The position numbers and the translations under genes were made by a program. 6,657 nt of DNA from Gemmatimonadota bacterium (GTDB lineage: Bacteria; Gemmatimonadota; Gemmatimonadetes; Longimicrobiales; Gaopeijiaceae): positions 1 to 6,657 of the forward strand of contig JAHHMJ010000664.1 of NCBI GenBank assembly GCA_018678395.1. Direction: 5' to 3'. This document shows, piece by piece, positions 1 to 5,180 of the stretch (position 1 is its first letter; the number at the start of each line of letters is the position of its first letter). The notes under the pieces are model-generated. The model made no database searches. It worked only from the letters and a program-made list of their open reading frames with translations, and had not been told where the DNA came from.

Positions 1-2
1 CT

Positions 3-965
3 TCCGATCGCATCGCGATCACCGAGAACGCCACCGCGGCATTCCAGCAGGCGCTGTCGGCGATCCCGTTCCGAGAGGGCGACGTCCTCGTCACCACCCG
101 GAACGACTACGTCTCGAATCAGATCCAATACCTGAGCCTCGCGCACCGCTTCGGTATCGAGGTGGAGCGGATCGCCGACGGCCCCGACGGTGCGACAGAC
201 CTCGACGCCCTCGAAGCCGTGGTGCGTCGGCGCCGACCCCGCCTCGTCGCCGTGAGCCACGTGCCCACGTCGTCGGGGCTCGTACAGGATGTGGCTGCGA
301 TCGGCGCCATTTGCCGACGCCACGACGTCTGGTTCCTGCTGGACGCCTGCCAGTCGGTCGGCCAGATCCCGCTCGAGCCCGCGGTGATCGGCTGCGACTT
401 CCTGTCCGCCACCGCCCGCAAGTTCCTGCGCGGCCCGCGGGGCATCGGCTTCCTCTGGGTGTCCGATCGCGTGCTCGCCGCCGACCTGGAGCCGCTCTTC
501 CCCGACCTGCATGGGGCGGACTGGATCGCCGAGGACCTGTACCAGCCGGCGCCGGGCGCGCGACGGTTCGAGAACTGGGAGTTCCCCTACGCGCTGGTGC
601 TCGGTCTCGGAGCTGCCGCTCGCTACGCATTGGACGTCGGAGTCGAGGCGGGCGGAGAGCGCGCGGGGCGTCTCGCTGCCCGTCTCCGTCACGGACTCGA
701 TCGCGTCGAGGGAGTGCGCGTCCTCGATCGGGGTGCGCGGCGCTGCGCGATCGTGACCGCCACCGTGCGCGGCTGGACCCCCGAAGCGCTGGTCGACCGG
801 CTTCGGGAGGAGAGGATCAACACCTCGGCCCTGGACCTCGCGTCGGGGTTGTTGGACTTCGACGACAAGGGCGTCAGCGGCGCGCTACGGCTCTCGCCCC
901 ACTACTACAACACGGAAGGGGAGATCGACCGAGCGGTCGAGGCGATCGCTCGGCTGGTCGGTTAG
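3..965 (+). CDS. Class V aminotransferase-fold PLP-dependent enzyme (5' partial)
   Basis: The reading frame is open from the left edge and ends at TAG 963-965, giving 320 residues; the N-terminus lies outside the window. The fold-type I, class V signature is clear. The stretch SHVPTSSGLVQDVAAIG is followed by FLLDACQSVGQ, where the Asp (codon 342-344) should contact the PLP pyridine nitrogen and the Gln the PLP ring oxygen. SATARKFLRGPRGIGFLWV follows, with the Schiff-base Lys at codon 420-422. In this family the Lys binds PLP, and members act as aminotransferases, cysteine desulfurases, C-S lyases or epimerases. The SATARK context differs from the SGHK context of SufS/CsdA-type desulfurases, so despite sufC at the other end of the window I do not call it SufS. 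The C-terminal small domain looks intact (RLSPHYYNTEGEIDRAVEAI). Substrate unknown. A 533-nt repeat-rich gap separates it from the next gene, so it is probably in another transcription unit. Confidence 0.9.
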   Translation, partial: SDRIAITENATAAFQQALSAIPFREGDVLVTTRNDYVSNQIQYLSLAHRFGIEVERIADGPDGATDLDALEAVVRRRRPRLVAVSHVPTSSGLVQDVAAIGAICRRHDVWFLLDACQSVGQIPLEPAVIGCDFLSATARKFLRGPRGIGFLWVSDRVLAADLEPLFPDLHGADWIAEDLYQPAPGARRFENWEFPYALVLGLGAAARYALDVGVEAGGERAGRLAARLRHGLDRVEGVRVLDRGARRCAIVTATVRGWTPEALVDRLREERINTSALDLASGLLDFDDKGVSGALRLSPHYYNTEGEIDRAVEAIARLVG

Positions 966-992
966 CGGTCGCGGCCGCCGCCCCGGGCGTCC

Positions 993-1012
993 GGCCCCGG
1001 GCGCCCGGGGCC
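993..1012. terminator. Perfect 20-bp GC-only palindrome, possible terminator hairpin
   Basis: The bases GGCCCCGGGCGCCCGGGGCC are a perfect inverted repeat, 28 nt after the aminotransferase stop codon. As RNA it could fold into an 8-bp all-GC stem with a 4-nt loop. A direct repeat of GCCCCGGGCG lies just upstream at 980-989, so alternative pairings exist. No T-tract follows, so it is not a canonical Rho-independent terminator; it could slow polymerase, protect the 3' end, or be a protein-binding palindrome. Confidence 0.4.
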
Positions 1013-1067
1013 TCAACGGGCGGGGGCGAACTGGCGACGCAGGGGGTTCGGTGCGGCTGCGGTGGGT

Positions 1068-1187
1068 GGATGCCGACGGGAACCCCGGGGTGCGCAGTGG
1101 ATGCGGTGGCTGGATGCCGACGGGAACCCGGGGGTGCGCAGTGGATGCGGTGGCTGGATACCGACGGGAACCCGGGGGTGCGCAGTG
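1068..1187. repeat. 44-bp tandem repeat, about 2.7 copies
   Basis: Copies start at 1068, 1112 and 1156, each beginning GGAT(G/A)CCGACGGGAACCC. Copies 1 and 2 are complete, and copy 3 matches to about 1187. Differences are few (CCCCGGGG versus CCCGGGGG; GCC versus ACC in copy 3). Similarity extends weakly upstream to about 1056. The period is not a multiple of 3 and the array is open in all three forward frames, so it is not a protein repeat. Confidence 0.9.
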
Positions 1188-1235
1188 CGCGGGCATGGGC
1201 TTCAGGGCAGAAGGTGTGGCCACGGCATGCTGGAT

Positions 1236-1352
1236 CGGGAAGAACGTGGGCCCCGAGGCGCGCGTCGACCGACAATCCACCTTCTTCCCGGAAAAGCGGG
1301 AAGAACGTCACCACGACTCGCTCAAGCGGCCCGAATGTCCACTTTCTTCCCG
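1236..1352. repeat. Two tandem REPIN-like inverted doublets of a 14-bp motif
   Basis: The motif CGGGAAGAANGTGG occurs four times in alternating orientation: 1236-1249 (+, CGGGAAGAACGTGG), 1277-1290 (-), 1297-1310 (+, ending GTCA) and 1339-1352 (-). Copies 1/2 and 3/4 form inverted pairs with 27- and 28-nt loops; copies 2/3 form a tight 9-bp stem (TTCTTCCCG/CGGGAAGAA) with a 6-nt loop, GAAAAG. The two doublets are offset by 61-62 nt and their loops show slight similarity, as expected of a diverged tandem duplication. The layout resembles REP doublets (REPINs), though no transposase is visible here. Confidence 0.75.
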
Positions 1353-1454
1353 GCAGGCGAAGCAGGGTGAGGACCGGCTCGGCCACGGGGCGGCCCGGGG
1401 AACTGCGGGCGCAGGACGGCCGCGCCGCCACTCCCCTGTACCCCCCGACCGCGA

Positions 1455-1485
1455 TTGAAGAAGTTCTTCGCGGACGTCGTACCCT
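1455..1485 (+). promoter_or_regulatory. Weak promoter-like pair and 13-bp palindrome upstream of the ECF sigma gene
   Basis: GAAGAAGTTCTTC (1457-1469) is a perfect 6-1-6 inverted repeat. It overlaps a possible -35 element, TTGAAG (1455-1460), which is 19 nt from a TACCCT (1480-1485) that loosely fits a -10. Transcription from it would start only a few nucleotides before ATG 1499. I see no GGAAC-type ECF promoter at a suitable distance, so self-activation by the sigma factor is not supported. The palindrome is an operator candidate; the promoter call is weak. Confidence 0.3.
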
Positions 1486-1498
1486 GCACGAACCCGAG

Positions 1499-2077
1499 AT
1501 GGGAGTCGCGTTGCAGCCGGAGGTCGAGAAGGAGTTGATCCGGAAGTGCCTCGCCGGAGACGCACGGTTCTACGAACCCCTGGTTCGTGCCTACGAGGGC
1601 CCCGCGATGCGCGTGGCGGTCGGAATGATGGGACACCCCGACGATGCCTACGACGCTGTGCAGGAAGCCTTCGTCAAGGTGTTCGACAACCTGGGCAAGT
1701 TCGATTTGAACCGGGCCTTCGGACCGTGGTTCTTCCAGATCCTTCGCAACCAGTGCCGCGATCAGCTGCGAAGCCGTCAGGCCCGTGGTCGGCTCGAGAC
1801 CGTCGATGAACGGCTCGAGCTGCGCCCCGCGGACGAGCGGTCGAGCCCGGAGCGGACCCGCCAGAAGACGGCGGCCCGCGACCTTCTGTGGAAGGGGCTG
1901 GAGCGTATCGGCGACGAACACCGCGAGATTCTCGTTCTCAAGGAACTCGAAGGATTCCGGTACAACGAGATTGCCGAGATCATCGGCATCCCCGAGGGGA
2001 CCGTAGCGAGCCGACTCTTCCACGCCCGACGCGCGTTGAAGGAGGCTCTCGAAGCCATGGGGATCTCGTATCCCTGA
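1499..2077 (+). CDS. ECF-family RNA polymerase sigma factor (RpoE-like)
   Basis: This 192-residue protein has the two-domain layout and size of extracytoplasmic-function sigma factors. Sigma region 2 spans about residues 22-92 and includes DDAYDAVQEAFVKVFDNLGKFD and FGPWFFQILRNQCRDQLR, the core-binding and -10-recognition part. Region 4 spans about 129-183 and includes LERIGDEHREILVLKELEGFRYNEIAEIIGIPEGTVASRLFHARRALK, the HTH that reads the -35 element. It should direct RNA polymerase to a small regulon when released by its anti-sigma factor, encoded next door. The start is uncertain. ATG 1499 has no good Shine-Dalgarno sequence, whereas TTG 1511 has GGGAG 5 nt upstream and would remove 4 residues; both give the full fold. 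It is the first gene of the five-gene run, and its TGA overlaps the ribosome-binding site of the anti-sigma gene, suggesting translational coupling. Confidence 0.93.
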   Translation: MGVALQPEVEKELIRKCLAGDARFYEPLVRAYEGPAMRVAVGMMGHPDDAYDAVQEAFVKVFDNLGKFDLNRAFGPWFFQILRNQCRDQLRSRQARGRLETVDERLELRPADERSSPERTRQKTAARDLLWKGLERIGDEHREILVLKELEGFRYNEIAEIIGIPEGTVASRLFHARRALKEALEAMGISYP

Positions 2078-2086
2078 GGAGGATTG

Positions 2087-2509
2087 GTGCGACCGTCCGT
2101 TACGAACGAAGACCTGATGCGCTTCCTGGACGGGGAGTTGCCGCCCGAGGAGGTGGTGCGCGTCCGGGATGCCCTCGAGGTCTCGACCGAACTGCAGCGT
2201 GAGCTGCGGATCTACGAGGCCATCCGCGAGGACGTCGGGGGACTCACCTACGACCCGCCCGCGCATCGTTCCGTCTGGGACGGCGTTCAGCGCCGACTCA
2301 CTCGGCCCATCGGGTGGATCCTCTTCGTCTCGGGAGCGATCCTGTGGTTGGCCTACGGGTCCTGGGTGTTCGCGACCTCTGCGGCCAACCCCATCCAGAA
2401 GCTCGCCGTGGGCGCCCTCGCCGTCGGCTTCCTCATCCTCCTGGGCAGCACCGTGTCGGAACGGGTCCGGGAGTTCCGAAACGACCCCTATCGGGACATT
2501 CAGCGATGA
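2087..2509 (+). CDS. Membrane anti-sigma factor, two TM helices, no zinc-binding motif
   Basis: The 140-residue product starts like an anti-sigma domain (NEDLMRFLDGELPPEEVVRVRDAL, residues 7-30), then continues through a helical segment to SVWDGVQRRL (62-71). Two hydrophobic helices follow at about 75-97 and 105-123, then a basic tail ending DPYRDIQR. The hairpin topology would put both ends in the cytoplasm. Known anti-sigma factors of this kind bind the sigma factor with the cytoplasmic N-domain and release it on a membrane signal. The HxxxCxxC zinc ligands common in the ZAS subgroup are absent: the equivalent stretch EVSTELQRELRIYEAIRE has no Cys. AGGAGG at 2077-2082 is 4 nt from GTG 2087, which I prefer over TTG 2084 (1 nt). 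The gene sits 9 nt after the sigma stop, and its own stop overlaps the next ATG (ATGA). Identity rests on position plus architecture. Confidence 0.8.
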   Translation: MRPSVTNEDLMRFLDGELPPEEVVRVRDALEVSTELQRELRIYEAIREDVGGLTYDPPAHRSVWDGVQRRLTRPIGWILFVSGAILWLAYGSWVFATSAANPIQKLAVGALAVGFLILLGSTVSERVREFRNDPYRDIQR

Positions 2510-2829
2510 TTCTCGTCACCACCCCTGAAGTCCCCGGACGCCGGATCGGCACCGTGCTCGGGCTCGTTCGAGGCAACACCATTCGAGGGAGGCACCTCGG
2601 CCGCGATTTCCAGGCGGTTCTGCGCAACATGGCCGGCGGCGAGATCAAGGAGTACACCAAGATGCTGGCCGAGGCTCGGGAGCAGGCGATCGACCGGATG
2701 GTCGACGAAGCCAATGCCCTGGGCGCCGACGCCATCATCGCGTTGCGTTTCCAGACCTGCGAGGTCATGAAGGGTGCCGCCGAGATGCTCTGTTACGGCA
2801 CGGCGGTCACACTGCAGCCCGAAGAGTAG
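2506..2829 (+). CDS. YbjQ/UPF0145 family small protein
   Basis: The 107-residue product matches the YbjQ family in length and layout. The N-terminus is MILVTTPEVPGRRIGTVLGLVRGNT, then RGRHLGRDFQAVLRNMAGGEIKEYTKMLAEAREQAIDRMVDEANALGADAIIALRF, and a C-terminal strand LCYGTAVTLQ. From memory, this family forms small ring-like homo-oligomers and is sometimes labelled as a putative heavy-metal-binding domain; its biological role is not established. There is no signal peptide or TM segment, so it is probably cytoplasmic. Two Cys occur (in RFQTCEV and MLCYGT). The ATG overlaps the anti-sigma TGA by the ATGA arrangement, which points to translational coupling and to a role in the same stress response. 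No better ribosome-binding site than a weak CGGGA at 2492-2496 is visible. Confidence 0.85.
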   Translation: MILVTTPEVPGRRIGTVLGLVRGNTIRGRHLGRDFQAVLRNMAGGEIKEYTKMLAEAREQAIDRMVDEANALGADAIIALRFQTCEVMKGAAEMLCYGTAVTLQPEE

Positions 2830-2867
2830 GGTGCCGACGGGTCACGGCGCGACACGGGGTTGAAGCC

Positions 2868-3692
2868 GTGTCTTCGATCCTGGTTCTGACGCGAGACGCG
2901 CGGTTGTTGGCGCGCCTGCGCGCCGCCTGGGGGCCGACCTACCGCGTCGTCCAGCGAGCCGAGTGGGACGGTGTCGCGGCCGTCCTGCGTTCCGGAACGA
3001 TCGACGTACTCGCCTTCGACACCGGCCGTACTGCCGGGGTCTCCGCCGGCCCGTCGCTCCGGTGGCTGCGGGATACCTTCCCCGACATGGCGTGCGTCGC
3101 CGTGGTCGACCCCTGGGCCGGCCGGCTGGCCTTCACCATGGGCCGACGAGGGGTGGACGGCCTCGTGGTCGCCGGTGCGGAGGCAACCCACCTCGACCTG
3201 CGTCGGGCGGCGCAGGACGCGCTGGGGCGGGCTCTGGCGCGCAGCATCGGACGACGGCTGCACGGTGTGGTCGATCCCCTGCTGGCCCGTTGCGTGTCCC
3301 GCGCGGTGGAGGCGGCGGAGCGCCCGACCAACGCCTCGCTACTGGCGGAGCCGGAGGGCATCAGCGTAGGGTCTCTGCGCCGGCGGCTCCGGCGCAACGG
3401 CGCGCCGTCCCCGGGTCGCATTCTGCGGTGGGGACGGCTGTTGCGAGCGGCTCGGGCCCTGGAGCGCGACGCGGACTCGATCGATCGCGTCGCGTTTCGG
3501 TACGGCTACTCGTCCGGGGCGGCTCTCGGCCGCGCGATTCGGCGAGACGTCGGCCTCCCCACCACCACACTGAAGAAGAGAGGAGGACTCGCATGCGCCC
3601 TCGAGGCGTTTCTGCGAAGGGTCGGCGATTCGAAGGCCGGGCCGGGCGATGGATCCGATGGAGCTTCGTCGGCGGAGTCGCCGCGGGCCTGA
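2868..3692 (+). CDS. Degenerate receiver-like domain fused to AraC-type HTH, transcriptional regulator
   Basis: The 274-residue product has two parts. Residues 1-120 resemble a response-regulator receiver: SILVLTRDARLLARLRAAW, then IDVLAFD with Asp51 where the phospho-acceptor would fall, and GVDGLVVAG where receivers have their last strand. The acidic pair normally after strand 1 is replaced by TRD, and the conserved Lys is missing (AGAEA), so normal phospho-signalling is doubtful. Residues about 150-236 look like an AraC-type DNA-binding domain: GISVGSLRRRLRRNG (HTH 1), the linker helix RILRWGRLLRAARALE, then SIDRVAFRYGYSSGAALGRAIRRDVGLPTTTL (HTH 2, with the family-typical GY-S segment). 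GTG 2868 lies 38 nt after the YbjQ gene and has no strong ribosome-binding site. The last 33 residues overlap the start of dacB in another frame and are probably a dispensable tail. Likely a local transcription factor; target unknown. Confidence 0.75.
   Translation: MSSILVLTRDARLLARLRAAWGPTYRVVQRAEWDGVAAVLRSGTIDVLAFDTGRTAGVSAGPSLRWLRDTFPDMACVAVVDPWAGRLAFTMGRRGVDGLVVAGAEATHLDLRRAAQDALGRALARSIGRRLHGVVDPLLARCVSRAVEAAERPTNASLLAEPEGISVGSLRRRLRRNGAPSPGRILRWGRLLRAARALERDADSIDRVAFRYGYSSGAALGRAIRRDVGLPTTTLKKRGGLACALEAFLRRVGDSKAGPGDGSDGASSAESPRA
3581..3586 (+). promoter_or_regulatory. Perfect Shine-Dalgarno of dacB inside the upstream regulator gene
   Basis: AGGAGG lies 6 nt before ATG 3593, within codons 238-240 of the AraC-type regulator gene. 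It decides the dacB start, since the dacB frame is open far upstream and could otherwise be extended back to 2963. Confidence 0.85.
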
Positions 3693-5125
3693 TGACGGGC
3701 GGGTCGATCGCGGCCCAGCAGACCGCGACGCTCGACGCCCTCTTCGAGGCCCCACCGTTCGACGGCATGCACGTGGGGGCGATGGTGGTCGACGTCACCA
3801 GCGGCGAGACGCTGTACGCGCGCAATCCGGGGCGCCGGTTCGCGCCGGCGTCGAACCAGAAGCTCCTCACCACCATCGCGGCCCTGGAGCGCCTCGGTCC
3901 GGAGTACCGGTTTTCCACCGCCGTGCATGCAGACGGGACCCTGGGTCCAGAAGGCATCCTCGTGGGCGATCTGGTAGTGGAGGAAGTCGGCGATCCGACC
4001 CTGTCCGAGCGCTACCACGACGATGCCGAGACCCCGCTGCGCGACCTCGCCCGTCAACTCCGCGAATCGGGGCTCCATCGCGTGCGGGGCGCATTGGTGA
4101 TCGACGCGGCAGCGTGGGACCCCGCCCGGATCGAGGCGACGTGGATGTGGGGTGACCTGCCCTACGGCTACGCCGCGCTCGGCGGGCCCTTCGTGGTGGC
4201 CGAGGGCATGGCCCGGGTCGAAGTCCGCGGCGGAGCGGTCGGCGACCCGGCCGTGATCCGGTGGTGGCCGGTCGGAGATCCAGATCGGTTCACGGCTTCG
4301 GCGCGAACGGTGCCGCCCTCCGATTCCGTCGATCTCGACGCGGAGCTCCGGGGCTCGCCACGGGGCGTCGAGGTTACCGGTACCATCGAGGCGGGAACGG
4401 CAGATACGCTCGAACTCAGCGTCCAGGAGCCCGTGCGGGAGGCGGCGGCCGTGCTGCAGCGCATCCTCGCCGACCACGGCATCGTGGTCGACGGAGGCAT
4501 CTCGGTCCGCCGGACCGAACCGCTGTGTCGGACGGCCGGGCCCTGTCGTCCGCTCCGCGAGTTGGCTCGAATCGAGTCCCCGACGCTGATGGAGATCGTC
4601 CGGGGCGTCATGGAGCCGAGCCAGAACTGGATGGCGGAGCAGATCCTGCACCACCTGGGAGCGGTCGACGGGGGCCGTGCAGGACCTTCCGGGGGGATTC
4701 GCGCCTTGCGCCGTATCTTGCAGTCCGACTTCGGCTTGGAATCTTCGGACATCGATCTGCGCGACGGTTCCGGGCTCTCGGCCTACAACCTGGTCACGCC
4801 GCGTGCGGTGATTCGACTGCTGCAGACCGTACACGCCCGTCCCTGGGCCGCCGCGTACGCCGCGGCACTCGCCGAGCCGGGCGAGAACGAAAGCACCCTG
4901 GAGAGGCGCCTGGCCGGTCTGGAAGGTCGCGTGTACGCGAAGACCGGGACCATCACCCACGCGAACTCGCTCAGCGGGTACGTCGACACGGTGGACGGGC
5001 GGCGCCTGGCGTTCACCTTCCTGACCAACGGGTCGGGGACTCGATCGTCGCAGGTGCGACGCGTGATCGACGAAGCGGTCCGCCACCTCGCAGACAGCCG
5101 AGCGGACGACGCCCGGCATCCCTGA
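3593..5125 (+). CDS. dacB: D-alanyl-D-alanine carboxypeptidase/endopeptidase, PBP4 type (peptidase S13)
   Basis: A 510-residue exported penicillin-binding protein. The N-terminus is basic, then hydrophobic (WSFVGGVAAGLMTGGSIAAQ), a signal peptide with likely cleavage near residues 41-42. The active-site motifs are all present: SNQK at Ser87-Lys90 (SxxK, nucleophile and base), DGSGLSAYN at 391-399 (second motif), and KTG at 450-452 within AKTGTITHANSLSGY. A long insertion between the first and second motifs is typical of family S13. Members trim the terminal D-Ala of peptidoglycan stem peptides or cut cross-links in the periplasm. Start choice is firm: AGGAGG at 3581-3586 stands 6 nt before ATG 3593. 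That places the start 100 nt inside the preceding regulator gene, so the two are co-transcribed and probably coupled. The stop codon lies in the first copy of a 21-bp repeat, and the gene converges on the patatin gene 32 nt away. Confidence 0.93.
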   Translation: MRPRGVSAKGRRFEGRAGRWIRWSFVGGVAAGLMTGGSIAAQQTATLDALFEAPPFDGMHVGAMVVDVTSGETLYARNPGRRFAPASNQKLLTTIAALERLGPEYRFSTAVHADGTLGPEGILVGDLVVEEVGDPTLSERYHDDAETPLRDLARQLRESGLHRVRGALVIDAAAWDPARIEATWMWGDLPYGYAALGGPFVVAEGMARVEVRGGAVGDPAVIRWWPVGDPDRFTASARTVPPSDSVDLDAELRGSPRGVEVTGTIEAGTADTLELSVQEPVREAAAVLQRILADHGIVVDGGISVRRTEPLCRTAGPCRPLRELARIESPTLMEIVRGVMEPSQNWMAEQILHHLGAVDGGRAGPSGGIRALRRILQSDFGLESSDIDLRDGSGLSAYNLVTPRAVIRLLQTVHARPWAAAYAAALAEPGENESTLERRLAGLEGRVYAKTGTITHANSLSGYVDTVDGRRLAFTFLTNGSGTRSSQVRRVIDEAVRHLADSRADDARHP

Positions 5126-5180
5126 AGCGACGCCCGGCATCCCTGAAGCGACGCCCGTCAGCCCTGAAGCGACGCCCGGG
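5108..5180. repeat. 21-bp tandem repeat spanning the 3' ends of two convergent genes
   Basis: The unit GACGCCCGGCATCCCTGAAG plus C occurs at 5108-5128 and 5129-5149. A third, diverged copy at 5150-5170 has GTCAG in place of GGCAT, and a partial fourth starts at 5171 (GACGCCCGGG). The segment just upstream (about 5091-5107) is weakly similar. The 21-nt period keeps frame. The dacB TGA (5123-5125) is in copy 1, and the patatin stop (5158-5160 on the minus strand) is in copy 3. No terminator hairpin with a T-tract is visible in the 32-nt gap. Confidence 0.9.

Larger units (their letters stand above)
966..1498. other. 533-nt repeat-rich intergenic region
   Basis: No convincing gene lies here. 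In order it contains the GC palindrome (993-1012), a 44-bp tandem repeat (1068-1187), two REPIN-like inverted doublets (1236-1352) and a 13-bp palindrome with a weak promoter-like pair (1455-1485) ahead of the sigma factor gene. Long open frames cross it on both strands, but they are low-complexity R/G/P translations of high-GC repeats. They have no ribosome-binding site or recognisable domain, and the 44-bp period shifts frame at each copy. Confidence 0.75.

Noticed and set aside
3..965. Cysteine desulfurase SufS
   Set aside because: The PLP Lys lies in SATARK rather than the SGHK context of SufS, and the gene is far from sufC with unrelated genes between.
1236..1352. CRISPR array
   Set aside because: There are only four short copies in alternating orientation with unequal spacing (27, 6 and 28 nt), and no cas gene is nearby.
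1051..1458. Forward open frame of 135 codons over the tandem repeat
   Set aside because: It cycles through three frames of the 44-bp repeat, has no ribosome-binding site or domain, and then crosses the inverted-repeat doublets. It is open by base composition only.
311..1498. Upstream extension of the sigma factor frame
   Set aside because: The frame is open back to 311 but overlaps the aminotransferase out of frame and runs through the non-coding repeats. ECF sigma factors normally begin close to the ATG at 1499.
1322..2266. Minus-strand open frame of 314 codons opposite the sigma factor
   Set aside because: It is the antisense shadow of a clear ECF sigma gene with no recognisable domain of its own.
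2963..3592. Upstream extension of the dacB frame
   Set aside because: It overlaps the regulator gene out of frame. A perfect ribosome-binding site and signal peptide place the start at 3593.
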